Notes: generated by a model not told the origin, from the letters alone. Positions 51,740 through 62,520 are shown, counted from the first letter of the stretch. The stretch is 64,000 nucleotides of DNA from Desulfobulbus alkaliphilus (GCF_016918545.1 NZ_JAFFQC010000015.1:1-64000), one strand, 5' to 3'. Translations and numbers: made by a program.

Positions 51740-53509
51740 GTCGCCCCCTGCGCGGGGGCGTGGATTGAAACACTGCTCCAGGGCTTTCAGGCGGGTCACG
51801 GCCACTGTCGCCCCCTGCGCGGGGGCGTGGATTGAAACCATAGTTTCCTCATTTGCTGCGCGGGCGACACCGGGTCGCCCCCTGCGCGGGGGCGTGGATT
51901 GAAACAGAGAGAGCTGGCCGATGTCGTACTCAATGCGGCCGTCGCCCCCTGCGCGGGGGCGTGGATTGAAACAGATTGCGGCACAATGTAACGATTTATC
52001 GGCAAATGTCGCCCCCTGCGCGGGGGCGTGGATTGAAACATGACCAACACACAGGTATCAGCAGCAAACTCCTGTCGCCCCCTGCGCGGGGGCGTGGATT
52101 GAAACTGCATCCAGGTCACCGCATCGCGGGAGTAAATCGGGTCGCCCCCTGCGCGGGGGCGTGGATTGAAACTTCGCCGTCCTGACCAATTAGGACACCA
52201 CCGCCATGTCGCCCCCTGCGCGGGGGCGTGGATTGAAACAGGTCCATGTGATAGCGGATATCCAACCCACCAGGTCGCCCCCTGCGCGGGGGCGTGGATT
52301 GAAACATTTCCTCGGGGCTGGGCTGCGACATCACCCCACGTCGCCCCCTGCGCGGGGGCGTGGATTGAAACATATCGACAACAACTAGCCGAAATCATTG
52401 GATGATGTCGCCCCCTGCGCGGGGGCGTGGATTGAAACACCCAGATGCAAATCGCGATGGTGCAGACAACTCGGTCGCCCCCTGCGCGGGGGCGTGGATT
52501 GAAACGACGAAACCCTGGTGCGAGACTGCCTCAACGCCAGTCGCCCCCTGCGCGGGGGCGTGGATTGAAACAATCAAAAGTAGTCATGGCGGAGAAGCTG
52601 TCAAAGTCGCCCCCTGCGCGGGGGCGTGGATTGAAACATCCCAGGTGCGATGGATATACAGCTCGCCATCGGGTCGCCCCCTGCGCGGGGGCGTGGATTG
52701 AAACACCGTTACCGCCGACAGGCCACGGCGCGGGGTGGTGGTCGCCCCCTGCGCGGGGGCGTGGATTGAAACCCCTTGCCGTTGCGACCCTCGCCCAGGA
52801 ACACGCGTCGCCCCCTGCGCGGGGGCGTGGATTGAAACGCCGCCGAGCAGGTCGTAGGTCTCGGAATGCTGGACGTCGCCCCCTGCGCGGGGGCGTGGAT
52901 TGAAACATCGGCAGTTGGTGGAAAGCACTGATCATGGCCGGTCGCCCCCTGCGCGGGGGCGTGGATTGAAACATGGAAGAGAGCAGGTACCAGGAGGATC
53001 CCTTTAGTCGCCCCCTGCGCGGGGGCGTGGATTGAAACCTCCCCCGACGGATACCACTGCTCGCAAACATGCCGTCGCCCCCTGCGCGGGGGCGTGGATT
53101 GAAACACAAGCCGCCGCGATCTCGCCAGCACCCTTAAACTCGTCGCCCCCTGCGCGGGGGCGTGGATTGAAACAGGCTGTCCACAAAGCAACTCGCCAGC
53201 CTGCGCTGGTCGCCCCCTGCGCGGGGGCGTGGATTGAAACTTCTTTGCGCTCCAACGCCTTCACAAGTGCTTCGGGTCGCCCCCTGCGCGGGGGCGTGGA
53301 TTGAAACATAATATGCTTTCCTGCAGTTTGCGGATGCGGTTCAGTCGCCCCCTGCGCGGGGGCGTGGATTGAAACACCATCGAGGCAAAAAAATAACCCC
53401 GACAGTGCCGTCGCCCCCTGCGCGGGGGCGTGGATTGAAACACAAGCCGCCGCGATCTCGCCAGCACCCTTAAACTCGTCGCCCCCTGCGCGGGGGCGTG
53501 GTTTGAAAC
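51740..53509 (+). CRISPR. Type I-C CRISPR array, 27 repeats and 26 spacers
   Basis: The 32-bp repeat starts GTCGCCCCCTGCGC and ends GGGCGTGGATTGAAAC; the inner GCCCCC/GGGGGC forms the hairpin read by Cas5c. Repeats start at 51740, 51807, 51874, 51941, 52008 and so on to 53478. Spacers are 34-36 bp. The last repeat differs (GTGGTTTGAAAC), marking the leader-distal end. All others read identical. Spacer 21 (53106-53141) and spacer 26 (53442-53477) are the same 36 bases. Many small frames within the array on both strands are artefacts of the repeat. Confidence 0.99.
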
Positions 53510-53575
53510 AAACCAACCGGTCAATCTGGGTCGGCATCGAATGTATCCGTGATGGAGGAACACCTGCCCTGTGGT

Positions 53576-55474
53576 TCAGGGCAGGCAGCTGACGTGTTCC
53601 ATCCAGCCGGAATCGGTTGCTGCATCGAATTTCTCAAGAAAGAGGCGCTCACTGAGAAACAGTTTGCCGCCAGTGTACCGGGCAGGGAAGAGGCGGCGTT
53701 GGCTGGGGCCGCCATTGTAGAGGGAGTACAGCCAACCGGCAAGAAAGCGTTGCCCGTCGGGGGTATGCAAGTCAACGGATGTCTTCTCCCGCAGCACATA
53801 GTCACGCAGATAGAGACTGAGGATTTCACATCCGGCCTGGCTGTTATATTCCGTATTCCAGCGAAGCTGTTGAAGGTTGTATATGCCTCGCCATACTCTT
53901 TCGTTGATCTGCATCAGACCGACCGAGGTATTGTTGTAGGACAGCAGATAGGTGATTTTTTTGTTTTTGATATGAAATTGGCGGAAGCAGCTCTCCTGCC
54001 AGGCGGTTGCAACCGCCATTGTTTCAAACCAGCCTGGTTGATGCATCGGTGCGCTCAGTTCTTTTCGCTGCTTTGCTGCTTGGTGATGGAGGAGATCGCT
54101 GACTTTGGGCAGGAGGACAGTGCCCGGGGTCAGTTCGGCGGTCCAGCTTTCGATTTCTTTTCTCGATATTTTTGCGGATGTTGCAGCCTGCGCGGTTGCA
54201 AGGCGAAAGAGAGCGAGAAAATCCTGCCCGGGTAGGGCTCGCCAGCTCGAACTCGGGTCCTCCAGTTGCGCTTCCGGTGCCGACAAGGGCGTCTCGTCCG
54301 GCAGCAGTGCTTCCGGCAGGGGGGGCAGGTCGAAAATGGTCCGAAGCTGCGGGTCGACCTGGGAGGAGGGCGTGCTGTCAAGCGGTTCCGCGGAGATAAG
54401 TGCGGCCAGGCGGCGGAAGCCGTCTTCACTGATTTCAATGCCCACGGCAGGGCCCAATCCATCGAGAATCAAGAGGGCATCGCTGGCAGTGAAAAAGGCC
54501 AGATAGCCGAGAAGGTTGTTGGCAGAGCGATGTTGCAGGTGCCTTTGAAAAACAGGGTGCAACTGTTTCCAGCCCCAGAGAAACTGGCCTCTGATGAAAG
54601 CGTTGCTGAGAGCCTCCTGTTCAATGGCCTCGCTGAAATCATGACGAACCGTCAGCATGGTGTCGAGGAGGATATATCGATCAAGGGACGACAACGGTGC
54701 ATCGGTAAACTGTTTGAGCTGGAGGATAAGAAAAGCATCCCAGGCCTGCCAGAGTTCAAGGACCCGGGCGAGATGCTCGCGCCCAGGTGCCGGGATCGAG
54801 ACCGGAGGCTGTTCTTCCTGAACCAGTTCGATCTCAGCCTGGATATTGACCCGTATTCCCTCGGGAGACAGCAAGGGGGGATCAGGCCGCATACTGGCAA
54901 GAAAACGCTCCGCCCGCTCCCGTTGGTCGACAGCGAACATCGGCAGCAGACTGGATTTCATATCATTGACCGGGGGGGCCAGATCAATGAAGAACGTATT
55001 GAGATAGGTATGAATATGGTCCTTGATCAGATTCCAGAGCAAGGCCGCGACCTGAACCGGTTGCCCGTTTCTGTCAAGAATGGTTGAGTCGATGGTTTCG
55101 AAGGAAAGCCGCCATTGATCATCGATCCTCGGCCGCTGCCAAAGCACCACCGATCCCTCCCAATGCAATGGTGCCAGGCAGGAATCAAAGACAGAGGCGC
55201 CCCAGCGAAGATGCACATTGGTCTGAAAACGCAGAGCTCCCTGATCTTCGCTGATCCGGGGCGCGGAAAGAATGATCTGGCGGCAGCCCTGCCCCTGCTG
55301 ATATACGAGTGCTCTTTCCCCGGCCAGGGGGTAGGCCTTGGTGGCGACCAGAGAGCGAAGTAGCGGCATGTCCAGGGTCAGGGGCATGTCCAGGGTCTCG
55401 GCTCGCAGCGGCGATTGCTGGTGAATCAGGAGGGTGAGCAGAAGCCCGAGGAGGAAATATCGTCGAGTGTGCAT
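53576..55474 (-). CDS. Lytic transglycosylase (SLT fold) with large N-terminal region
   Basis: The 632-aa exported protein has a signal peptide (residues 1-25, YFLLGLLLTLLIHQQSPLRA) and about 450 residues without a recognised domain. A C-terminal SLT-type domain follows: ATAWQESCFRQF with the catalytic Glu, SYNNTSVGLMQINERVWRGIYN, NTEYNSQAGCEILSLYL and YNGGPSQ. It would cut peptidoglycan. Just after the signal peptide an 18-bp tandem duplication gives TLDMPLTLDMPL. ATG 55474 was chosen for the signal peptide; the frame reaches 55567. It converges on the CRISPR array. Confidence 0.8.
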   Translation of the reverse strand: MHTRRYFLLGLLLTLLIHQQSPLRAETLDMPLTLDMPLLRSLVATKAYPLAGERALVYQQGQGCRQIILSAPRISEDQGALRFQTNVHLRWGASVFDSCLAPLHWEGSVVLWQRPRIDDQWRLSFETIDSTILDRNGQPVQVAALLWNLIKDHIHTYLNTFFIDLAPPVNDMKSSLLPMFAVDQRERAERFLASMRPDPPLLSPEGIRVNIQAEIELVQEEQPPVSIPAPGREHLARVLELWQAWDAFLILQLKQFTDAPLSSLDRYILLDTMLTVRHDFSEAIEQEALSNAFIRGQFLWGWKQLHPVFQRHLQHRSANNLLGYLAFFTASDALLILDGLGPAVGIEISEDGFRRLAALISAEPLDSTPSSQVDPQLRTIFDLPPLPEALLPDETPLSAPEAQLEDPSSSWRALPGQDFLALFRLATAQAATSAKISRKEIESWTAELTPGTVLLPKVSDLLHHQAAKQRKELSAPMHQPGWFETMAVATAWQESCFRQFHIKNKKITYLLSYNNTSVGLMQINERVWRGIYNLQQLRWNTEYNSQAGCEILSLYLRDYVLREKTSVDLHTPDGQRFLAGWLYSLYNGGPSQRRLFPARYTGGKLFLSERLFLEKFDAATDSGWMEHVSCLP

Positions 55475-55591
55475 GGGCAGGTGGTGGGAGTCAGTTCCTC
55501 GATGCAGAGCAGAACATCTCGTTTCCAGAAGGGCACGGGTCAGGTGGAATTGGGCTGGTGTCCTCAAGCGAAACGGCCACTGGAAACTCTT

Positions 55592-57751
55592 TTACCCTTT
55601 CAGTTCCCGGTAGAGCCATTTTTCGATGAGAGCATACATGATCTCGCGTTTTACGGGTTTGCTGATGTAATCGTTCATGCCTGCCTTCAGACAGATTTCC
55701 CGGTCGCCTTTCATGGCATTGGCCGTCATGGCAATGATGGGGATCTCGTTGTATCCGCGGCTGCGCAGTTCTCTGGTTGCCGCCAGGCCATCCATTTCCG
55801 GCATCTGGATATCCATGAGAATAAGGTCAAAACGATTGGGTGCGGCAATGAAAGCCTCCACGGCCTTTTTACCGTTGCCGGCGACTTCTACCTGGTATCC
55901 CGCCTTGTGAAGAATCAGCACTGCCAGTTTCTGATTGACCGGATTGTCTTCGGCCAGGAGGATGCGGACCGATTGTTTGATCTCTTCACGGACGCTGTAC
56001 TGGGTAATCAGTTCACGGGTGTCTTGTCTGGGCACTTGAGGTTCCTTCTGGCCCAAGAGCTTTTCGATAGTTTTAAAGAGAATTTCCCGACGGACGGGCT
56101 TGGTGAGGAAGGCGTCGAATCCGGCTTCCTTGCAGCGCTGGGCGTTTCTTTCCGTTGAGGAGGTGTAGGCAAGCAGGGGTGTGGTTGCTGTTTCCGGGAT
56201 TTCGGAGCGGATCATTCGTGCCAGGGTGTAGCCGTCCGGCGTGGGCATCTGGATGTCAAGAATGATGAGATCAAACAAATGCTGGTCAGCTATTGCCTGT
56301 TGCAGCGCGGCATGGACAGCGCTGCTGTCCCGGAGGGCGACGACAGTGAGTTCAGCGGCGGTCAGGATATGCTGCATAATGCCGAGATTGGTGGCATTAT
56401 CATCAACGATCAGCACCCGTTTCCCCACCAGGCTGATTGTATGAAAGTTCTTCTGGACCTGTTGCGGTGCTTTTTTCATTCTGGCGGTGAAATGAAAGGT
56501 ACTGCCTTGGGCAGTGCTGCTTTCAGCCCAGACGTTGCCCTGCATTAAGCCGGCAATTTTTCGGCAGATGGTCAGGCCAAGGCCGGTCCCGCCATACTCT
56601 CTGGTGGTGGAACCGTCGGCCTGACGGAACGCCTCGAAGATGGATTCGAGCTTATCAGCGGGAATACCGATGCCGGTATCACGGATACGGGCGTGCAGGG
56701 TAATATCCTCTTCAGTTTCCTCAGCCACCAGCAGCGAAAGTTCTATCTCACCTTTTTTGGTGAATTTTACCGAATTGCTCATCAGGTTGAGCAGAACCTG
56801 ACGGAAGCGGCCCGGATCCCCCATCACCTTGGCCGGAAGAGCGTCATCGATTCTGCACAGGACTTCGATGGGGCGGGAGCTGACCTTGGGGCGGATAATG
56901 TCACAGACATCCTGGGCGGTGATTTCCGGATCGAAACTGATGCATTCCAGGTCGAGTTTGCCGGCCTCAACTTTGGAAAAATCGAGAATATCGTTGATCA
57001 GGGAAAGCAGAGCGTCGGCACTGCGTTTGATGGTCCGGGCGAACTCCTCCTGTTCTTCGTTGACCTCGGTCTCCAGCAGCATATCGGTGAAACCGACAAT
57101 GCCGTTCATCGGGGTGCGGATCTCGTGACTCATGGCCGCCAGGAACTCGCTCTTGGCAATGTTTGCCGCTTCCGCTGCCTTTTTGGCGGCACGCAGTTCG
57201 GCTGTCTGCTCCTGTATCTCCAATTGCAGGGTGTTTGCGTAATTGAGCTGTTGTTCCTGGATTTTGCGGTAATTCAGTTCGTTTTCAGCCATTATGTCCT
57301 GGAATTTTTTTTCCAGGACTGCGGATTTCCGATCAAATTGTTTTTTCTGGATACGCAGCCTGTTGACTGTTTCCGCTGTTTCCCGGTGAGCGAGGAACAG
57401 ACGAACCGCCAGCCGAATGATGGTGGCAACCCATTGCCTGCCAAAGGCATCGGCAAGGGAGGGCTGATCCGGTGTGGCCAGCACATAGCCGTGCAGATCG
57501 GGGACAACCAGCAGGTAGTAGGTCTGACCATTGAGAGGGAAAGACAGGTCAGAGGATGTCTGCTCGTGTTCGATGATGAGGGCTGTTGCCTGGTCGGGGG
57601 GTAAGGGGAAGGTCTTGGACGCGACATGTCCGCCGGAAGGGCCCCAACAGAAAAACAGGAGGTGTTCGGTCTCCTGGTGCAGGTGATCGCACAGGGCGGT
57701 TAGTTCACGGACTGGATCGACCAGATCAGCGAAAAGGGGAGTCAGGGCCAT
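55592..57751 (-). CDS. Hybrid sensor histidine kinase with two receiver domains
   Basis: The 719-aa cytoplasmic kinase has an N-terminal GAF-like region (1-130) and a coiled coil (about 125-200). HisKA follows with [19 protein letters not shown] (phospho-His near 211), then HATPase ([27 protein letters not shown]). Receiver 1 (about 445-565) has LIVDDNATN and LIILDIQMP; receiver 2 (about 595-715) has [11 protein letters not shown] and [13 protein letters not shown]. No membrane segment is seen. It is 8 bp downstream of the HDOD gene and probably cotranscribed with it. Confidence 0.92.
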   Translation of the reverse strand: MALTPLFADLVDPVRELTALCDHLHQETEHLLFFCWGPSGGHVASKTFPLPPDQATALIIEHEQTSSDLSFPLNGQTYYLLVVPDLHGYVLATPDQPSLADAFGRQWVATIIRLAVRLFLAHRETAETVNRLRIQKKQFDRKSAVLEKKFQDIMAENELNYRKIQEQQLNYANTLQLEIQEQTAELRAAKKAAEAANIAKSEFLAAMSHEIRTPMNGIVGFTDMLLETEVNEEQEEFARTIKRSADALLSLINDILDFSKVEAGKLDLECISFDPEITAQDVCDIIRPKVSSRPIEVLCRIDDALPAKVMGDPGRFRQVLLNLMSNSVKFTKKGEIELSLLVAEETEEDITLHARIRDTGIGIPADKLESIFEAFRQADGSTTREYGGTGLGLTICRKIAGLMQGNVWAESSTAQGSTFHFTARMKKAPQQVQKNFHTISLVGKRVLIVDDNATNLGIMQHILTAAELTVVALRDSSAVHAALQQAIADQHLFDLIILDIQMPTPDGYTLARMIRSEIPETATTPLLAYTSSTERNAQRCKEAGFDAFLTKPVRREILFKTIEKLLGQKEPQVPRQDTRELITQYSVREEIKQSVRILLAEDNPVNQKLAVLILHKAGYQVEVAGNGKKAVEAFIAAPNRFDLILMDIQMPEMDGLAATRELRSRGYNEIPIIAMTANAMKGDREICLKAGMNDYISKPVKREIMYALIEKWLYRELKG

Positions 57752-57759
57752 GCCACACC

Positions 57760-58602
57760 TCAGCCGCCGTACATGTTTTTTGTTTTTTCCAGTTCGTCGG
57801 GAAGATCCTCGGCCAACACCCGGTATTCTTCAACATTGGTTTGGATATGGGAGGCCAGCGACGCTGGCAGAGTGGCCGGCAGCCCTTCTTTGACGGAGAA
57901 GTGTAATTGATTGATAATGTATTCGCTCATCTGCAGGATGCCGGTCAGCGATTGGGGAGGGGCCTCGCCGTTTTCGAGATGGTGATCGCGGATAGCCTCG
58001 GCAATCGGATCCGGTATGCGCCATTCCCTGGCCAGAATGTATCCTGTTTCGCAGTGGTCAGTGTGGAAGAGTGCCTGTTCCACCTCGACGATGCCGGGAC
58101 CATCGGCTGCCAGTTGTTCGATGAGCAGCAGGAAAGTGTCCTTGTCTGCTTCCATGGCAACAATCAGGCCAATATCATGGAGGATGCCGGATAGGTAGGC
58201 ATCGTCACCATTGATACTGAAAATACGTTCGGCAATCATTTTGCTGCAGATGCCCGAGGCAGCGCTGTGCAGCCACAGCTTTTGGGGTGAAAAAGTTGTG
58301 GTGCTCGAACTGCTGCGAAGCATACCCTGAATAGCATCGGTCACGGCAATGTTGTACAGGTTTTTCATGCCCAGCAGGGCCACGGCACGGGAGATGGAAT
58401 CAACCTTGCGGGTCAGGCCGAAATAGGAGCTGTTGACCAGGGTCAGCAGGCGGGCGACCAGGGCCGGATCCATACGGATCACTTCTTCGAAATCCTGCAA
58501 GGTGGATTCCTGGTCGTTGACGAGTTGGACAAGTCGGGTGACAATATGGGGGAGTGTTCTGATTTTTTTAAACTGGAGGATGAGTTTCTCGGCTGCGGTC
58601 AT
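57760..58602 (-). CDS. HDOD-domain signalling protein
   Basis: The 280-aa protein is almost entirely an HDOD domain: [67 protein letters not shown] and [14 protein letters not shown], then [30 protein letters not shown] proteins are regulatory relatives of HD hydrolases. ATG 58602 has GGAG eight bases upstream. It is coupled to the hybrid kinase downstream, suggesting one signalling unit. Confidence 0.88.
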   Translation of the reverse strand: MTAAEKLILQFKKIRTLPHIVTRLVQLVNDQESTLQDFEEVIRMDPALVARLLTLVNSSYFGLTRKVDSISRAVALLGMKNLYNIAVTDAIQGMLRSSSSTTTFSPQKLWLHSAASGICSKMIAERIFSINGDDAYLSGILHDIGLIVAMEADKDTFLLLIEQLAADGPGIVEVEQALFHTDHCETGYILAREWRIPDPIAEAIRDHHLENGEAPPQSLTGILQMSEYIINQLHFSVKEGLPATLPASLASHIQTNVEEYRVLAEDLPDELEKTKNMYGG

Positions 58603-58806
58603 GGACGGGCTCCGTTGGGCTGTGCTCCCCTCTCTGACATGCAACGGGTGCCCATCCGCAAACGGCTGTTTTCACGGTGACTCATTGTTGCTCTGTCCAA
58701 TACAATTCGTGAACAGGTACATAGAAAGCTGCGATGCAAGGTGCTGGTGCGTCTCGATTCAGAAGGGAAAATTCCGTTTCTTGACGAACGCTGACGCAGG
58801 GGCTGG

Positions 58807-59169
58807 TCACCCGACAACCTCATTTTTCCTGACAGCCTCTGCCTTGATGCGATCCAGGAGTTCCGCCAGCACAGGCTTAATGTTTTCCCGTAGATCGCCG
58901 GCAACAACAATAAAGAGCAGATCGTCTCCCGGGGCGAAGTGTCCAGAGTGTGCTTCGACAAGAATCTCATAGATGCCGGGGCGGTCAAGGTATTCACGAC
59001 GCAGTTCGCTGATTTTATCCTGATCGACTTCGATGTCCAGTGCCGTCACCCGGCGATGATCCACCCGTGACCAACTGCGCACCGTGCCGTTATGAATAAG
59101 GATCATCCCGACATTCTCGGTGAAGTCGGGCCGTTGTTTCAAAGCAGCGATTGTTTTTGAAATATCCAC
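58807..59169 (-). CDS. moaE: MoaE-like molybdopterin synthase catalytic subunit
   Basis: The 120-aa protein follows the MoaE variant found in sulfate reducers: MDISKTIAALKQRPDF, GMILIHNGTVRSWSR, LDIEVDQDKISELRREY, PGIYEILVEAHSGHFAPGDDLLFIVVAGDLRENIKPVLAELLDRIKAE. MoaE transfers sulfur from MoaD to precursor Z in molybdopterin synthesis. No moaD or other mo gene is adjacent. The divergence from classical MoaE leaves room for a different role. It ends 205 bp before the HDOD gene start. Confidence 0.72.
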   Translation of the reverse strand: MDISKTIAALKQRPDFTENVGMILIHNGTVRSWSRVDHRRVTALDIEVDQDKISELRREYLDRPGIYEILVEAHSGHFAPGDDLLFIVVAGDLRENIKPVLAELLDRIKAEAVRKNEVVG

Positions 59170-59184
59170 TAGTATTGTATGAAA

Positions 59185-60606
59185 TTATGGTTTTCTCTTG
59201 TGTTCCGGTTTGTACAGGGTGACAACTTGCACACGAGAAGGGATGATCAAAGATTCCCCGACTCTGATTAAATTTTTCTCTTGTCGGCCATTTACGGCCA
59301 GCAGTTCATGCAGAGGGACTTCGAAATGCCGGGCTATGGATGAGGTTGTGTCCCCTGGCTGGACAATATAGCGGACGGGAATCGAGCGTGTTGGCATGCT
59401 TGCCGGAACCTGGGTAACAGTGGGCGGGGGGGTGGAAACGGTTTTTCTCACCTTGGTTGCGGCCGGCTGAATGGCTGCCAGCCCAGCCGGTAAACGCAAC
59501 AGATAGTTTTGCGGCAGGGGCTGCACTCCGTCCAAGACCGGTTTTCTCAGCGCCGGGTTCAGGCGGGTCAGCTCCTGTTGTGAAATGTTGAAGGTGGTGT
59601 GGATTCTGCTTATGGGCACAGATTGCTGGAGACGGAATGTGACCGTGGCATCGGGACGGTCGAGTCGGATATTGGGATCGGCGTAGAGTTGCCTGGAAAC
59701 TCTCATGGCGGCGAGGAATTCTGAATAAAAGTTCCGGGAAGCAAACTTGAAATGCCCCTGGTCATAGGATTTGAAGATGTTTTCATAACAGCCTTTAGCC
59801 CTGACAGCCCGAACAGTACCGGCTCTGCCGTAGTTATAGGCGGTGATTGCCAGCGGCCAGGTTTTGAGTTGTTCATAATTCGTTTTCAGCAGACGGGCGG
59901 CGGCCTGGGTGGAGATATACGGATCCAGGCGTTCATCAACGTGATCATTGATGGTCATGTACTCCGAACCGGTTGTGCGGATAAACTGCCAGAGCCCGGC
60001 GGCGCCAGCTTTGCTGTAGGCGGTATAATTGTATGATGATTCGACGTGGGGCAGGTTCAACAGTTCCAGGGGAAGCCCGTGGGCGGCAAAAATCTGCTTG
60101 AATTGAGGCAGGTATCTGCCGGATCGGACCACACCTCGATGGAAACGGTCTTTCTGGCCGACCTGCATTCGGACGTTGCCCCTGGCTTCGAGATAGGCGG
60201 CCTGGTTCCGTGAGGGGAACAGGGACGCGATATGGCGTTCCTGCCGGGTCTGCGGGGGGGTGCCGTTGCCGAGCTGCAACAGAATGGTGTCAATTTGTTG
60301 TCGCGCTGTTTTTATTCGCTCGCTGTTGATTCTTGCCGCCCCCGGTACCTGCCGGGGGACCAGTTCGACCACGGTATAGACCCGGTCCAGGTGATTCCGG
60401 TCGTGCATGACACCTTGATTGGTGGTATATTTACCATAAATATTTTCCCAGAATTGCACGTTGGGGCGGATAGATGGGTACAGCGGGAACAGTTCCCCCG
60501 CCGAGGAGAATGCAGGGGAACAGGTGACAGCCAAATGCAGCCAGAAAGTGAGAAACAGGATGGACAATGACCGTTTATGCCCGGCTCGGCAAAGTGAGAG
60601 TACCAT
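59185..60606 (-). CDS. LysM-containing membrane-bound lytic transglycosylase (MltD-like)
   Basis: The exported protein has a signal segment (RSLSILFLTFWLHLAVTCSPAFSSA), an SLT domain (about 160-300) with NLPHVESSYNYTAYSKAGAAGLWQFIRTTGSEY including the catalytic Glu, and ITAYNYG. At least one C-terminal LysM follows (YIVQPGDTTSSIARHFEVPLHELLAVNG), possibly a second degenerate LysM before it (ISRIHTTFNISQQELTRLNP). It trims peptidoglycan. ATG 60606 gives a compact signal peptide and 473 aa; ATG 60654 is an alternative, and neither has a strong ribosome site. Confidence 0.85.
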   Translation of the reverse strand: MVLSLCRAGHKRSLSILFLTFWLHLAVTCSPAFSSAGELFPLYPSIRPNVQFWENIYGKYTTNQGVMHDRNHLDRVYTVVELVPRQVPGAARINSERIKTARQQIDTILLQLGNGTPPQTRQERHIASLFPSRNQAAYLEARGNVRMQVGQKDRFHRGVVRSGRYLPQFKQIFAAHGLPLELLNLPHVESSYNYTAYSKAGAAGLWQFIRTTGSEYMTINDHVDERLDPYISTQAAARLLKTNYEQLKTWPLAITAYNYGRAGTVRAVRAKGCYENIFKSYDQGHFKFASRNFYSEFLAAMRVSRQLYADPNIRLDRPDATVTFRLQQSVPISRIHTTFNISQQELTRLNPALRKPVLDGVQPLPQNYLLRLPAGLAAIQPAATKVRKTVSTPPPTVTQVPASMPTRSIPVRYIVQPGDTTSSIARHFEVPLHELLAVNGRQEKNLIRVGESLIIPSRVQVVTLYKPEHKRKP

Positions 60607-60735
60607 GATACCAAAACACCGTGAACAAGGGGAAAGGGTTGTTTGCCTGATCATGTACGAGTATTCTAGCACATTATGAGGTGTCCGGCGAGAAAAGTCA
60701 GATGTGTCTGGTTGTTTGTGAACTTTTTCCATTTT

Positions 60736-60947
60736 CCTCGATCCGTGAGCGTTCGTGCGTTAGCTGTATTGTCTGTGACCATTCGATTAACGGAGCCTTT
60801 ATCAGACGGTTACGGGCAATGAAGATGGCGTACGGACGGATGACCCCGAAAGTCGGTTGGCGAAGGGTAACATCAAGGATCCCGCAATTATTATATGATA
60901 CCAGTACGATATATCCAAAAGAGAATCCAGCCGTCACGGATTCAGGA
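60736..60947 (+). repeat. MITE-like element R15, nearly full length
   Basis: CCTCGATCCGTGAGCG opens and CCGTCACGGATTCAGG closes a 212-bp copy with both hairpin modules and several point changes. Flanks ATTTT and AGTTT match at four of five positions. It occupies the divergent region between mltD-like and Nudix genes. Confidence 0.9.
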
Positions 60948-60978
60948 GTTTGACACCGTCCATGGTGACGGCTGACCC

Positions 60979-61464
60979 ATGTATACACCAATCATAGGGA
61001 CTCTTGGCTATGTTCTTTCCGCCGATGGGATGCGAACACTTCTTGTCCATCGCAATGCCCGGAGCGACGATGAGCATCTGGGTAAATTCAACGGGCTGGG
61101 AGGCAAGATGCTGCCCGGAGAAGATGTGGTCACCTGCATGAAAAGAGAACTCTTTGAAGAGTCAGGGCTGACCTGCACCACTCTGCAGCTGCGCGGGACA
61201 ATCAACTGGACCGGTTTTGGCCCCAGGGGAGAAGACTGGCTTGGTTTTATTTTTCTCATTACCGCATACCATGGGACAGTGCGATCCGGTAATGAAGAAG
61301 GTGATCTGGACTGGCACCTGTTGTCTGATCTCCACCGCCTGCCCATGTGGGAAGGGGATCGATTTTTTCTTCCCCTGGTTTTTGATGGTGACCCCCGTGT
61401 TTTTCATGGATTCATGCCTTATGCCCAAGGGCGACCAATAGGATGGAATTTTTCCCGGATATGA
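60979..61464 (+). CDS. Nudix hydrolase
   Basis: The 161-aa protein has a complete Nudix box: GGKMLPGEDVVTCMKRELFEESGL (GX5EX7REUXEEXGU). N-terminal IIGTLGYVLSADGMRTLLVHRN and the downstream WLGFIFLITAYHGTV / GDLDWHLLSDLHRLPMWEGD pattern resembles MutT/8-oxo-dGTP diphosphatases (NUDT1-like), so sanitising oxidised nucleotides is likely but not certain. It stands alone after R15; the 160-bp gap to the zapB-like gene holds a short inverted repeat only. Confidence 0.87.
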   Translation: MYTPIIGTLGYVLSADGMRTLLVHRNARSDDEHLGKFNGLGGKMLPGEDVVTCMKRELFEESGLTCTTLQLRGTINWTGFGPRGEDWLGFIFLITAYHGTVRSGNEEGDLDWHLLSDLHRLPMWEGDRFFLPLVFDGDPRVFHGFMPYAQGRPIGWNFSRI

Positions 61465-61625
61465 GGACCCTTTGGAAAAAACGAGTTCCTGTTGGTCCTT
61501 CTAAGCAAAGTCCTTGCGTTAGGAGGGGCAGCTCTGTATAGTGATGCCCTGTTTAGTTCTGTCATGATTTCGGAAGGTTAAGGTTTTACAACCTTTTCGG
61601 CAACTTAAAAGTCTGGGGAAGTGTC

Positions 61626-61940
61626 ATGGGAAATAATTCGGAATTGGTTCGTCTTGAGGAGTTTGTCGATAAACTGTTGACGAAATACAATCAGCTCAAA
61701 TCAGAGTATCTATCCCTGCGTGATACGCTGGCAGAGCGTGATGCTGAATGTGCTGACCTGAAAAACTCAATATCCAATCTGAGTAACGAACGAAGCGAAG
61801 TCGGCAGTCGGGTTGCCGGTCTGGTTGACCGTATCGAGCAATGGGAGAATGAGCAGGTCCCTCTGAGCCAGGAGCCGGTTGAACAGCATGGTGGTCCGCA
61901 GGGTTCTCTCTTCGGCGGCGATGCCGGCAATAAGGAATAA
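61626..61940 (+). CDS. ZapB-like coiled-coil cell division protein
   Basis: The 104-aa protein is one long heptad-rich coiled coil over residues 5-80 (VRLEEFVDKLLTKYNQLKSEYLSLRDTLAERDAE...NLSNERSEVGSRVAGLVDRIEQWE) with a polar Gly-rich tail. Length, composition and position 20 bp before zapA suggest a ZapB-type Z-ring factor. Confidence 0.7.
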   Translation: MGNNSELVRLEEFVDKLLTKYNQLKSEYLSLRDTLAERDAECADLKNSISNLSNERSEVGSRVAGLVDRIEQWENEQVPLSQEPVEQHGGPQGSLFGGDAGNKE

Positions 61941-61960
61941 TATTCAGGTACTGATAATCG

Positions 61961-62248
61961 ATGCAGGACCGTCTTGTTCGTTTTCATTTGTTCGGACAGG
62001 AATTCACTTTTTACAGTGACGCTCCCGAAGATGAAGTTGAGGCGGTTTTGCAGCTGCTTCGTGATGAACTGGAAGCCAACGAGAAAGTGAGTCGAAGTTC
62101 GGTACCCTCCAGCAAGGTACTCGTGCTGGGCTGTTTGCGAATGGCAGCGAAATATATGCAGGTACATCAGGAGTACCAAGAATATCGCCACCTGCAGGAA
62201 CGAACAGTTGATCGCTTGATCGATAAAATCTCCTCCGGTATGGACTGA
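61961..62248 (+). CDS. zapA: Cell division protein ZapA
   Basis: The 95-aa protein has the ZapA pattern: VRFHLFGQEFTFYSDAPEDEVEAVLQLLRDELEANEK, then VLVLGCLRMAAKYMQVHQEYQEYR and a C-terminal helix. It would stabilise FtsZ bundles at the septum. It is followed by R16, a probable 6S RNA and rny; a zapA-6S RNA order is known from other Proteobacteria. Confidence 0.88.
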   Translation: MQDRLVRFHLFGQEFTFYSDAPEDEVEAVLQLLRDELEANEKVSRSSVPSSKVLVLGCLRMAAKYMQVHQEYQEYRHLQERTVDRLIDKISSGMD

Positions 62249-62258
62249 GTGGCAACGA

Positions 62259-62473
62259 ACTGAATCCGTGACGGCTGGACTCTTGTGTTGGATATATCTT
62301 TTTGCAATAACATTATAATTGCAGTTGATCCCTTGAAAATACCTTGCACCAGCCGTTCGGGGCATCCGTCCGCACGCCATCTTCATTGCCCGTAACCGTC
62401 CGATAAAGTATACTTTAATTGAAAGGTTACGAACAACGAAGCTGACGTACGGACGAACGCTCACGGATTCAGC
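62259..62473 (-). repeat. MITE-like element R16, near full length, after zapA
   Basis: In reverse orientation: ACTGAATCCGTGACGG on the left and CTCACGGATTCAGC on the right, 215 bp, hairpin B then hairpin A. A 5-bp direct repeat AACGA flanks it (62254-62258, 62474-62478), extendable to CAACGAA when the mutated terminal bases are included. It starts 10 bp after the zapA stop. Confidence 0.94.
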
Positions 62474-62520
62474 AACGAATAATCATTTTGTTCGATGATT
62501 CGATCGGCTATAATGGAGAT

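Noticed and set aside
51796-53537. Many open frames within the CRISPR array ([10 protein letters not shown] / [10 protein letters not shown] repeats)
   Set aside because: They are translations of the 32-bp repeat and spacers in several frames.
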